A stretch of 33,039 nt of DNA from an uncultured Bacteroidota bacterium (GTDB lineage: Bacteria; Bacteroidota; Bacteroidia; Flavobacteriales; Flavobacteriaceae), in contig CAIJFC010000191.1 in the NCBI GenBank assembly GCA_903819815.1, positions 1 to 33,039 on the forward strand, read 5' to 3'. Within the stretch, counting starts at the first letter, position 1; each line of letters opens with the position of its first letter. The notes beneath the pieces were generated by a model. It saw only the letters and a program-made list of their open reading frames with translations, had not been told where the DNA came from and ran no database searches. The position numbers and the translations under genes were made by a program. This document shows, one piece after another, positions 1 to 8,524 of the stretch.

Positions 1-47
1 ATTAAGTTAATTTAAAATTAATATTATTCAAACTAAAAAAACTATTT

Positions 48-596
48 ATGAAAACTATTGTTAAATATTCATTATTAATTGTTTCTATATTCACTATTTC
101 TTCTTGTGGATCAGGTAAAGTTTCTGCAACTGAAAATGCAAAAGAAATTGTTTTGCCAATAAAAAATTTCCAATCTGATAAATCTTTTTTTAGATCAATT
201 TCTAGTGGAACAAGTCCAAATATGTCTTTTGCGAAAGAATTAGCTTTTAAAAACGCAGCTAACGAAATTGCAAAAACAATCGATGTAAGAGTAAAATCTT
301 TATTAGAAGATTATGCAAGACAATCGGAAATAGACTCTTCAATAGATTATAAGTCGGAAGCAGAGCGTATGGCAACAATTTCGACAGATCAATCATTAAA
401 AAATGCTAAAATTGTTCAAGAAAAAATATTTCAAAACCCTGATAAAACCTATACTTACTGGGTTGGAGTTGAATTGAGCAAAGAAGATGTTTTTAATACA
501 TTGAAAAACAACATTTCATCGTCAAAAATAAAAGCACTTCATGCTGAAAAAGTTGATTTTAGAGAAACGTTCAACAAGAATTTTGAAGAAAAATAA
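48..596 (+). CDS. LPP20-like lipoprotein
   Basis: This 182-residue protein starts with a lipoprotein signal peptide; the lipobox ends ISSC, so Cys20 would be acylated. The mature part resembles the LPP20 family: an alpha/beta unit in which a helix rich in Ala (about residues 62-80, AKELAFKNAANEIAKTI) is followed by a long helix and then by a strand with the typical YTYWVGVELSKED ending near residue 150. LPP20-type proteins are envelope lipoproteins without a defined enzymatic activity. The stop codon is 1 base before the start of the next gene, which carries a similar domain, so the two are almost certainly translated together. Only 47 bases of upstream sequence are visible, and I find no TAnnTTTG promoter there, so the operon may start outside the window. 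The family call is from pattern recognition, not from a search. Confidence 0.8.
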   Translation: MKTIVKYSLLIVSIFTISSCGSGKVSATENAKEIVLPIKNFQSDKSFFRSISSGTSPNMSFAKELAFKNAANEIAKTIDVRVKSLLEDYARQSEIDSSIDYKSEAERMATISTDQSLKNAKIVQEKIFQNPDKTYTYWVGVELSKEDVFNTLKNNISSSKIKALHAEKVDFRETFNKNFEEK

Positions 597-597
597 T

Positions 598-2547
598 ATG
601 AAGAAAATAATTTTTTCTTTAATCGGGCTGTTTTTGTTAAATGCTTGTTCCTCTTCTTTAAACAAAAACAGCAAACAACCAAAATGGTTGAGCGAATCCT
701 ACAGGAACATGGTATTTCCCTCGGATCAATATTATGTAAATTTTGACCAAAAAAAATTATCTGATTTTTCATCTAAATCTGAGAAAGATAAAAAGAATGA
801 ATTTAGTAGAGATTTGGAAACGCAATTGGTAAAACAAATTGTAGATAAGATTTCGTTTTCTACTTCGTCCTCAGAGCTTCAAACAGAAAATAAAAAAATA
901 GATTACATCTCTTCCGTACTTCGCGAATCTTCACAATCGGCTTCTGCTACTTTAGTTGGAAAAAAGGAAGAATATTATCTAGACAAATCAAATAAGACTA
1001 TTTCGGCTATTATTTATGTTAAAAAATCGGACTTAGCCAAAGGTTATAAATCGACTTTAAATTCGAAAATAGATTTATTAAAGAGTAAAATTGACCAATA
1101 TTTGACTAGTAATTTGCAAGATGTTAAATCTCCGTTAAGTGAAATCAATTCGGAAATTAAATCGATTCAAAATGATATTGAAATTTATACCATTATCATT
1201 TCCGGAACCGATTCGAATTTGATGGATAAATACAATAATATGTATTCATCCTATTCAAAATTGAATGCTTCTTTTGGCAATGATTCTAAAATAATTGATA
1301 ATTTAATAAATGAAGCAGATCAATTGTATCAAAACGAATCTAGTTTTGAAAGCATTATAGCAAAATTAAATGAAGCTTTATTATATGATGCTAATAATGC
1401 CAAAGTACTTGGTAAAATTAAAGACTATAAATCGAAATGGACTTTAAAGTTAACTTCAGAATTAAATTCGAAAACTAGTAACAAAGATTATTTATCAGCA
1501 ATTAAAATTTTAGATAAATTAGTTGTAGTTGATCAAAATAACGATACTGTTTATAGAGAAAAGCAAAAGAATTTAATTGAAGATTATTTTAGAGAAACCG
1601 TTTTTAACATCAAAAATTTAGTAAAAAATGGTTCGTTAAATGAGGGTTTAAAGCAATTAAATGATATTTCTAAATATTCTTATGTTGACCTTGATGAATT
1701 TAATAATATAAAATCACAATTGGAAGCAATTAGTATTGACAATGCAATTGGTACTATTGAGAATCACATTTACAATAAAAATTATGAACTTGCCGCAAGC
1801 GTTTGTAAGAGAAATTTGATTTTATATCCAAAAAACAAAAAATTAAAACAATTGTTTGAAGAAGTTTTAACTTTAGTTGCTGAAAATAAGAAAGAAGAAT
1901 TAATGAAAACTCGACCAACGAGATATGTAGTTGAGTTAAATTATAGTTTATCTCATTTGCCTGAAGTAATTCAAGATAAAAACAATCCCAATTTACCACC
2001 TTTGGATGTTTCTAAAATTAAAATAAATAATCAATTCAAAAATTTTGAATTAGGGTTGTATAAAAAAATTCATATAAAGGATAAGAATACAAACTTTAGT
2101 GATAAGCATAAATTTTCTTATTCTCAAATTGGGGTTAGAGTTGGTTATTTAGATCTTTCTAAGCAGCCATTTTACAATTATTTTAGTTCATCGCAAAACA
2201 CTTATTATTTTAAAGAAAGTAAAATAACTCAGATAGAAGCAAGTTTTATTTGGCATAGTTTTTTTATGTTTAATATAGGTTATTTAACGGAAACATTACC
2301 TGAAATTAAACCAGATTTCAGTATTGTTAGTAAAGAAAACAGCTATTTATGTTCCACAATTGGATTGAGAATTCCTTTTGATTTTATTCATTTAACAGCC
2401 GATGTTACCGGATATTCGAATGGAAGCGAAATCACGAAAGTTTATGCCAAAGCTGGAGTTTCTATAAATATTGGATTTAGTAAAAAATTTAACGGAGAAG
2501 ATAAAAAGTATATTGAAAACGAAGTTTCTATAATCAGAAATAATTAA
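598..2547 (+). CDS. Large lipoprotein: LPP20-like domain, TPR-like helices, beta-rich C-terminus
   Basis: The open frame extends back to an ATG at 541, but that overlaps the previous gene by 56 bases. The ATG at 598 gives a clean lipoprotein signal (lipobox LNAC, Cys17), so I use it; the product is 649 residues. Residues about 27-155 look like a second LPP20-like domain, followed by a coiled-coil-like helical stretch. Residues about 240-430 form irregular TPR-like helical repeats (for example YLSAIKILDKLVVVDQNN). Residues about 440-640 are rich in alternating hydrophobic and aromatic residues (FELGLYKKI, IGVRVGYLDL, ASFIWHSFFMFNIGYL, KAGVSINIGF) and look like beta-strands of a barrel or an outer-membrane-facing sheet. 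A lipoprotein that also carries such strands would fit an outer-membrane scaffold. The gene sits 1 base after the first gene and 3 bases before the next. I cannot assign a precise function. Confidence 0.82.
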   Translation: MKKIIFSLIGLFLLNACSSSLNKNSKQPKWLSESYRNMVFPSDQYYVNFDQKKLSDFSSKSEKDKKNEFSRDLETQLVKQIVDKISFSTSSSELQTENKKIDYISSVLRESSQSASATLVGKKEEYYLDKSNKTISAIIYVKKSDLAKGYKSTLNSKIDLLKSKIDQYLTSNLQDVKSPLSEINSEIKSIQNDIEIYTIIISGTDSNLMDKYNNMYSSYSKLNASFGNDSKIIDNLINEADQLYQNESSFESIIAKLNEALLYDANNAKVLGKIKDYKSKWTLKLTSELNSKTSNKDYLSAIKILDKLVVVDQNNDTVYREKQKNLIEDYFRETVFNIKNLVKNGSLNEGLKQLNDISKYSYVDLDEFNNIKSQLEAISIDNAIGTIENHIYNKNYELAASVCKRNLILYPKNKKLKQLFEEVLTLVAENKKEELMKTRPTRYVVELNYSLSHLPEVIQDKNNPNLPPLDVSKIKINNQFKNFELGLYKKIHIKDKNTNFSDKHKFSYSQIGVRVGYLDLSKQPFYNYFSSSQNTYYFKESKITQIEASFIWHSFFMFNIGYLTETLPEIKPDFSIVSKENSYLCSTIGLRIPFDFIHLTADVTGYSNGSEITKVYAKAGVSINIGFSKKFNGEDKKYIENEVSIIRNN

Positions 2548-2550
2548 AAA

Positions 2551-4266
2551 ATGAATATTATGAAAAAAATTACAGTTCTTTTAGTGGTATTACAATTGTT
2601 TGCAAGTTGTAGTTTGTTTAAATCATCAAATGATTTAGAATTAATTCCTTTTGAGCAAAAAGGAAAGTATGGATATTTTGATTTAGAGGGTAAAATTGTT
2701 ATCAACCCTCAATTCGCTTTTGCAACTGCTTTCAGAGAAGATTTAGCATTAGTAAGATTATCTGGGGATGATGGAAAATGGGGTTATATTGATAAAAAAG
2801 GAAAATTTGTAATTAATGCCACTTACAAAGATGCCACTGTTTTTCAAGATGGTTTAGCTTGGGTGGTTACAGATAATGCTGCTCCTTCAGCAATTGATAA
2901 AGATGGGAAAATTAAATTTACCCTAAAACAAGCTAATGATGTGAAATTATTTTCAGAAGGTTTAGCAGGTTTTTCTGTAAAAGACACCACCAATAACGAA
3001 ACTTGGGGATTTGTAGATAAATCTGGAATTTCAACTGTAAACCCACAATTTTTTGACATTGGAGATTATAGCGAAAGTAAATGTGCGGTAAAAAATAAAG
3101 AAGGAAAATGGGGATTTATAGATAAATCAGGAAAAATTGTTATTAATTATCAATTTGATGAAGTTGAAAAATTTAATAACGGTAAGGCGGTTGTTTATTT
3201 AGACAATAAAGCAGGTGTTATTGATGAGGATGGTAAATACACTGTTAATCCTCAGTATAAAAGCGCTCAAAATGATGGTGATTTATTCTTGATTGCTCAA
3301 GAAGACAAATATGGCTGGTGTGATGAAGAAGGAAAGTTTGTTATTAATCCACAATTTGATTCAGCTCAACCATTTAACGATAGTAAATTAGCATGTGTTG
3401 AAAGTGGAAATAAGTATGGTTATATTGATAATGCGGCTAAAATTATGATTAATCCACAATTTGATTACGCCTCTCCATTTTTTGGAAAAGTGGCATTGGT
3501 TAAATTAGGAGATAAATTTGGATTGATCGATGAGGAAGGAAAATATAAAGTAAACCCTCAGTTTGATGGAATCGGACTTGATGTATTTGCATTTTTCAAC
3601 AATACTAGTATCAAACAATCTATTACAACAGATTTCTTGGATGTAAATGCTATACTTAATGTAATTAATATTGAGCGTCCAGAAAACCTTAGTTTTAATG
3701 ATGGATTTAATTCTATCATAACAAAATTAAATAAAACTGCTGATGATTTCAGCGCTTATGATACTAATCATTCTGTATTTACTTATAAAAAAATAAACAA
3801 TGATGCCTCTTATTCATTTATGTTTACTGGGAATGTAAAAGCAATGAATAATGACACGTACGAGTTTTATATTACAGATGAAAAACCTCAAACTTTTGTT
3901 TATTCAATTAATTTGCATGGAAAAGCATATGGAAAAGCGGAATCTATTCAAAAAGCATTAGAAAACAAATTAACAGGTTTTACCAATGTTAAAAAAGGAT
4001 ATGCGCAAGGTAGATATGCTAGTATTTTTAAAGGACCAAATTCTTATGTAATTACATGGAATACAGGTGATAGCGAGCCGTTATTTTATATTTGCAACAA
4101 AAATTTTGACATAACTCACTTTTCAAGTTTAATTGTAGCAGATAAGGAAAGTTCTTACACGGAAGAAAGTGATTACGTAGAAGAACCTGGTTATGCTGCT
4201 GACTCAACTGCTGCTCCTGCTTATGATGCACCTGCTGCTGAGGCGGCAGCTCCAGCTGCAAAATGA
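2551..4266 (+). CDS. WG-repeat lipoprotein
   Basis: The 571-residue product has a lipoprotein signal ending LFASC (Cys20; a second ATG at 2560 would give Cys17 and is equally plausible). Residues about 33-345 carry around nine WG repeats of the form KWGYIDKKGKFVINxxF, one of them degenerate (about residues 105-125). WG repeats are thought to build a beta-rich binding surface. They are followed by an alpha/beta domain I do not recognise (about 350-535) and an Ala/Pro-rich tail (YAADSTAAPAYDAP and onward) that may be a flexible linker. The DNA encoding the tail (about 4195-4262) is noticeably richer in G and C than its surroundings because of the Ala codons. The gene follows the large lipoprotein by 3 bases and precedes another WG-repeat gene by 81 bases. 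A role as binding or sensing component of an envelope complex is inference. Confidence 0.88.
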   Translation: MNIMKKITVLLVVLQLFASCSLFKSSNDLELIPFEQKGKYGYFDLEGKIVINPQFAFATAFREDLALVRLSGDDGKWGYIDKKGKFVINATYKDATVFQDGLAWVVTDNAAPSAIDKDGKIKFTLKQANDVKLFSEGLAGFSVKDTTNNETWGFVDKSGISTVNPQFFDIGDYSESKCAVKNKEGKWGFIDKSGKIVINYQFDEVEKFNNGKAVVYLDNKAGVIDEDGKYTVNPQYKSAQNDGDLFLIAQEDKYGWCDEEGKFVINPQFDSAQPFNDSKLACVESGNKYGYIDNAAKIMINPQFDYASPFFGKVALVKLGDKFGLIDEEGKYKVNPQFDGIGLDVFAFFNNTSIKQSITTDFLDVNAILNVINIERPENLSFNDGFNSIITKLNKTADDFSAYDTNHSVFTYKKINNDASYSFMFTGNVKAMNNDTYEFYITDEKPQTFVYSINLHGKAYGKAESIQKALENKLTGFTNVKKGYAQGRYASIFKGPNSYVITWNTGDSEPLFYICNKNFDITHFSSLIVADKESSYTEESDYVEEPGYAADSTAAPAYDAPAAEAAAPAAK

Positions 4267-4347
4267 GATTGAGCAGATTAGTATTTATTGACCAACAAAT
4301 AGCTTCACTTTTAATTATAGAAAATCATTTTCTTTGATGTTTTTATT

Positions 4348-7300
4348 ATGAAAAAAAAATTATTAATTACTTTCCTAATTGTTTTTAGCATTCAATTACA
4401 AGTAAATGCTCAATTTCGTCAACTTCGTTTAGCAAATGAAGAATTGGTTAAAGAAAATTTTGACAAGAAAAAAGCGTTTGAAAAAATTGAAAAATATGAA
4501 AAAGAATATGGTTTAAAGCCTGAATCTAAATATATTAGAAGCAAATACATGCGTAAAGTTTCTGATAACATTCAAACGATTGACAGTGCGTACACCTATT
4601 TTTTAGAGGCATATAGTGGTATAGAATACTATGACACAAAAGTGAAAGAAGAACTTTGTAAGGATATTCTTTTATGTGAGACAAATAATACCATGGAAAA
4701 CAATGAGTTTGAATTGTTTTTATTTTCAAGATATACAAAAGAAAAAAATTTAACCATAGTAGAATCATTTATTGATAAATACCCTAGAAATATTTTCTAC
4801 AATAAAGCGATTAACGTTCGAGATAGCTTGGAATTTGAAAAAGTAAAGCCATTAAATGATGAATTTGTTTTGAATGAATTCTTGAAAAAAAGGCCAAATT
4901 CCAAGTTTTATTATACTGCCGAAGATTTGATGTATACTGTCGCATTTACCAAGGCGAAAGAGTCAAATTCAGTTGGAAAATACAAAGATTACATTAAGAC
5001 GTACCCAAATTCTCCTAAAATTAAGGAAGCAATTGACTTTGTAAGTTCTAAAAATTGGGAAGAAATAGAATCAAAAAATAATAGAGATTTATTTCAAAAG
5101 TTTGTGGATGATTATCCATCAAGCAAATATGTTGGACAAGCAAACCAAAAAATAGAAGATATTGATTGGAATGCGGCTCTAGTTTCAGATAGTTTGTCCA
5201 ATTTTGAAGAATTTGCCTCCAACTATCCAAACTCTTCTAAAATAGAATTAGCCAACAGTAAAATTAAAGAGTTCAAAGAGGTTGTTTTACCTTATTTAAC
5301 TAAAAATAAAAAATATACCTTACTAAATATTGGTACACTAAAATTTATTGGAGACGTAGAATATGATTCTATGACAGCATTGCCAAAAGGCAAATTCATC
5401 GTTTCTAAATATAATAAATACGGTGTAATTGATATTTTAGCCAATAAAATTATACCAACTACTTACGATTGTATAGAAAATTCAGGGGATTTTTTCATCA
5501 CTAAATTAGGGAAAAATTATGGCGTTTTAAATGATCAAGGTCAAAAAATTGTAGATTTTTCTTTCGAATCTATTACTAAAACAGCAAATAATAACTTTAT
5601 AGTTACTAAAAATATTAATAATGTTAAAAGTACTGTTGGGTTAATTTCATCCAAAGGAGAAGGAATTTTAGAAGCCATTTACACCTATATTTCTGAAGTG
5701 GATGCAACAACATTTAATGTAACATTTAATAACCAATGCTACCTTATTGACCAGAGTGGAACTGTAATATCTCAAAAATACACTTCCTTAGATCCATTAA
5801 GTTATGTGTCTAGTACAAATTTATATTTAAAAGCAGGATTAAAAAACAAACAAGGTTTGATAAATATAAAAGGAGAAGTTGTTATTCCATTATTATATGA
5901 GTCATTAAATGAAGCCGGAGATTATATTATTGTAAGCAATACCATTCCTAAAGTGGGTAGTCGTTATGGAATTATTGACCAAAAAGGAAAAGTGGTTTTA
6001 GAGCTTAAATATAAAAGTATTTATTTTTGTGGAAACAATTTATTTTCAATTAATACCAATAACTTACCAAAATCTACTGTTAATGATTGCAAATTATACA
6101 GTTTGACTTCCAATTCATTTTTAACAAAAGACAGTTTTGATTCTATTAATCAAGTTGAAAATGGATTGTTAATGGTTGAAAAAAATGAACTTGTAGGTTA
6201 TATTAACGAACTTGGTGAAACGGTAGTAAGCCCTGTTTATCAACCTTATTATGGAGAAGAAAGAGGTACTGGAGGAGATGGAGGAGATGGAGGAGAAGAA
6301 AAATGTTATGTTGGATTAAATAGTGATGAGAACATTGCTAATAATGACATTTATAATAAAACAGAATTATTACTAGTTCAATTAGATGAAAAAATTGGGT
6401 ATATCAACTTTAAAGGGGAAATAATTATTCCAATAATCTACACCTATGGCAGTAATTTTTACAAAGGCATGGCTTCAGTTTCTGACGAAAATCAGAACAA
6501 GAGCATTATTGATACCAAAGGGAAAGTTATCTTGGAAAATGCAGAAATAGTGTATTATTACAACAATTCAAAATATGCAATTGCGAAACAAGAAAATTCG
6601 TTTTATAAAATAGATACTGAAACGCATAAAGCGGAGCTATATACTTTAATGAAGGAAATGGATTACATCGATCATTACAAAAAATATAAGATTATTACCT
6701 ATAAAGATGTGCTAGTTTATGTGACTTCTAAAGATCAAATATTAATGGCCAAAGGAATTGATTTTTCTGATTATAATTACAATAAAAAAATAGAGGTAGC
6801 TAGAAATTTTTATTATTCAGCAGAATACGATCAAGCTATTTCAGAACTTAAGTCATTGTTTAATGAAAAAAGTGATGTTTACGATGTTCCATTATTATTA
6901 GGAAAATGTTACAAAGAAAAAGGCGACACCTATTCAGCTATTGATTATTTTAACCAAGCCGTTGCTATAGATCCTAATAATACCGAAGCATACAGCGAAA
7001 GATATCAATTGAATTGGAAAAGAGATTATTGGAGTGATTCAAAAAATGACATTGTAAAATTAATAAGCCTAAGCAGTGAATTTGACGAATCATTAACGTT
7101 TAGTTTAGGATATTGCAATAGTAAACTAAATAATTATAATGAGGCATTTGAAAATTATACTAAACTATTAAAATTCAATCCTAAACATTCCACAGCTTAT
7201 AATAATAGAGGAGTAATTTACGGAATTAGAGGCGACCATCAAGCCGCCCTAAGCGATTACATGAACGCCTTAAAAAATAGTAAATATGAAGACGACGAAT

Positions 7301-7440
7301 CCAAAGGTTTGTATCTCAATAATGCTGCAAATGAGCTCAATAAACTAAATAAAAAAGCGGAAGCCTGTGTATATTGGTCTAAAGGTGCCGCATTAGGAAA
7401 TGCTGAATGTATTCGTAATAAAAAATATAATTGCAAGTAA
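4348..7440 (+). CDS. Secreted helical-repeat / WG-repeat / TPR protein (1030 aa)
   Basis: A type I signal peptide (cleavage probably after VNA, residue 21) leads into three blocks. Residues about 22-310 contain at least five copies of a helical motif ending YPxSxxxxxA (YPNSPKIKEA, YPSSKYVGQA, YPNSSKIELA, RPNSKFYYTA, YPRNIFYNKA), like the repeats of BamD-type and other periplasmic TPR proteins. Residues about 350-740 hold some nine WG-type repeats (KYGVIDILANKIIP, RYGIIDQKGKVVL, KIGYINFKGEIIIP). Residues about 815-1015 are classic TPRs, the last resembling a Sel1-like unit. A Gly/Asp-rich loop (TGGDGGDGGEE, about 642-652) interrupts the WG block. Nine A residues follow the ATG directly. The stop is 1 base from the next gene. 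Likely a periplasmic or surface scaffold; binding partners are unknown. Confidence 0.88.
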   Translation: MKKKLLITFLIVFSIQLQVNAQFRQLRLANEELVKENFDKKKAFEKIEKYEKEYGLKPESKYIRSKYMRKVSDNIQTIDSAYTYFLEAYSGIEYYDTKVKEELCKDILLCETNNTMENNEFELFLFSRYTKEKNLTIVESFIDKYPRNIFYNKAINVRDSLEFEKVKPLNDEFVLNEFLKKRPNSKFYYTAEDLMYTVAFTKAKESNSVGKYKDYIKTYPNSPKIKEAIDFVSSKNWEEIESKNNRDLFQKFVDDYPSSKYVGQANQKIEDIDWNAALVSDSLSNFEEFASNYPNSSKIELANSKIKEFKEVVLPYLTKNKKYTLLNIGTLKFIGDVEYDSMTALPKGKFIVSKYNKYGVIDILANKIIPTTYDCIENSGDFFITKLGKNYGVLNDQGQKIVDFSFESITKTANNNFIVTKNINNVKSTVGLISSKGEGILEAIYTYISEVDATTFNVTFNNQCYLIDQSGTVISQKYTSLDPLSYVSSTNLYLKAGLKNKQGLINIKGEVVIPLLYESLNEAGDYIIVSNTIPKVGSRYGIIDQKGKVVLELKYKSIYFCGNNLFSINTNNLPKSTVNDCKLYSLTSNSFLTKDSFDSINQVENGLLMVEKNELVGYINELGETVVSPVYQPYYGEERGTGGDGGDGGEEKCYVGLNSDENIANNDIYNKTELLLVQLDEKIGYINFKGEIIIPIIYTYGSNFYKGMASVSDENQNKSIIDTKGKVILENAEIVYYYNNSKYAIAKQENSFYKIDTETHKAELYTLMKEMDYIDHYKKYKIITYKDVLVYVTSKDQILMAKGIDFSDYNYNKKIEVARNFYYSAEYDQAISELKSLFNEKSDVYDVPLLLGKCYKEKGDTYSAIDYFNQAVAIDPNNTEAYSERYQLNWKRDYWSDSKNDIVKLISLSSEFDESLTFSLGYCNSKLNNYNEAFENYTKLLKFNPKHSTAYNNRGVIYGIRGDHQAALSDYMNALKNSKYEDDESKGLYLNNAANELNKLNKKAEACVYWSKGAALGNAECIRNKKYNCK

Positions 7441-7441
7441 T

Positions 7442-8524
7442 ATGAAATACCTGTTTTACCTTTCTCTTTTATTTATTTTTGAGGGGTTAAATGCCCAAAC
7501 AGATTCGAACAATAAAGAAGCAGATCTTTTTTATAAAGATGATAATTCTAATAGTAATCCTCAAAATAATCCGGTTAATAAAACTAATAATACAGCGCTT
7601 CAAACTAAAAAATACAGTTTTGAAAAGTCTAATTTTAGTGATTTTATAACTAACAATAAACCCATTTTTTTAACTGGAAAATCTTCTAAGCCTATTAAAA
7701 ATTCGGATTATTATAGTGATGATAATACTCAGTTATGTTATAATTCTATTTATGAAGTTGAAAATTATTCAAATGAACTTCGAAAGATTCCTCTTACCGA
7801 GAGAGACATTTTATATTTTTCAAAAATTATAAATGATGCTGTTATTGAAGCAAAATCAAACGACAAAACATATTATGTGTACAAAGTTGCATTTGATTAT
7901 AATCAAGTAAGTAGCACCCCAATGGAGTTAAATGACGACTTTTTAACACCAGTAAATCTCTATTTTTCCAACTTTAAAAACAATTCTTCAATTCAGCAAT
8001 CGGTTAAGTGTTTTGTTAAAACAAGGTTAGACGAGTATAACTGGAAAAGCGAATTTGATAAAGAAGATTATGTCAATTTAGTCACTCAGAAAATCGTAAA
8101 TAATTTAAAGGGGGATATAGGTCAAAACGGCAACTCTTATTACAAAATTTACGAAGGAATATTTGGAAACTATAACTTTGAAGGTACTACCTATGACGTA
8201 GAATTGGCTCAACAAATTGGAGTTTCGGATTTCTTTACTAACGACTTTGATTATAGATTGTATTATAAAGGAGATAGAAATTATAATAATTATATTCAAA
8301 GCAATTTAGAATTTAAATGCAATCCTACCGTTGCCAGACAAATTGCTGATCTTTTTGATTCTGAAAGAAAATTAAATATAAAATTAGAATTAATTCCAAC
8401 TTCTTCTAATTCTAATTTGTGTATTTGCAGTAGTTGTTATGAAAACAATTTTATGATTAAATCATTGGTTATTTGTCCCGATACCAATTTTAGCGAAAGT
8501 AATTCTATTCGAATTTATTTTTAA
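7442..8524 (+). CDS. Secreted protein of unknown function, Cys-rich near C-terminus
   Basis: The frame is open from an ATG at 7400, but that overlaps the previous gene. The ATG at 7442 begins a good signal peptide (MKYLFYLSLLFIFEGLNAQ, cleavage after LNA) and gives 360 residues. Residues about 20-55 are Asn/Ser/Asp-rich and look disordered. The rest is a mixed alpha/beta protein with many aromatic residues. Near the C-terminus there is a compact Cys cluster, CICSSC, followed by one more Cys in VICPD; single Cys residues occur earlier (QLCYNS, VKCFVK, FKCNP). Disulfides or metal binding are possible. I recognise no family. The gene is 1 base after the 1030-residue protein, and its stop codon overlaps the next start (TAATG), so it belongs to the same translational unit. 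Confidence 0.75.
   Translation: MKYLFYLSLLFIFEGLNAQTDSNNKEADLFYKDDNSNSNPQNNPVNKTNNTALQTKKYSFEKSNFSDFITNNKPIFLTGKSSKPIKNSDYYSDDNTQLCYNSIYEVENYSNELRKIPLTERDILYFSKIINDAVIEAKSNDKTYYVYKVAFDYNQVSSTPMELNDDFLTPVNLYFSNFKNNSSIQQSVKCFVKTRLDEYNWKSEFDKEDYVNLVTQKIVNNLKGDIGQNGNSYYKIYEGIFGNYNFEGTTYDVELAQQIGVSDFFTNDFDYRLYYKGDRNYNNYIQSNLEFKCNPTVARQIADLFDSERKLNIKLELIPTSSNSNLCICSSCYENNFMIKSLVICPDTNFSESNSIRIYF

Noticed and set aside
541..597. N-terminal extension of the large lipoprotein from an ATG at 541
   Set aside because: It overlaps the first gene in another frame and would bury the lipoprotein signal that begins at 598.
539..772. Antisense frame of 77 codons over the first gene junction
   Set aside because: A shadow of two strongly supported genes, with no signal peptide, domain or promoter.
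2650..3580. WG-repeat region as a DNA tandem repeat or CRISPR-like array
   Set aside because: The periodicity is at protein level; the nucleotide copies are diverged and there are no constant repeats with spacers.
4315..4340. GAAAATCATTTTC as a terminator before the 1030-residue gene
   Set aside because: The stem is only A-T-rich, very short and has almost no loop; the following T residues are ordinary for this AT-rich DNA.
7400..7441. N-terminal extension of the Cys-cluster protein from 7400
   Set aside because: It lies inside the preceding gene and would displace the clear signal peptide starting at 7442.
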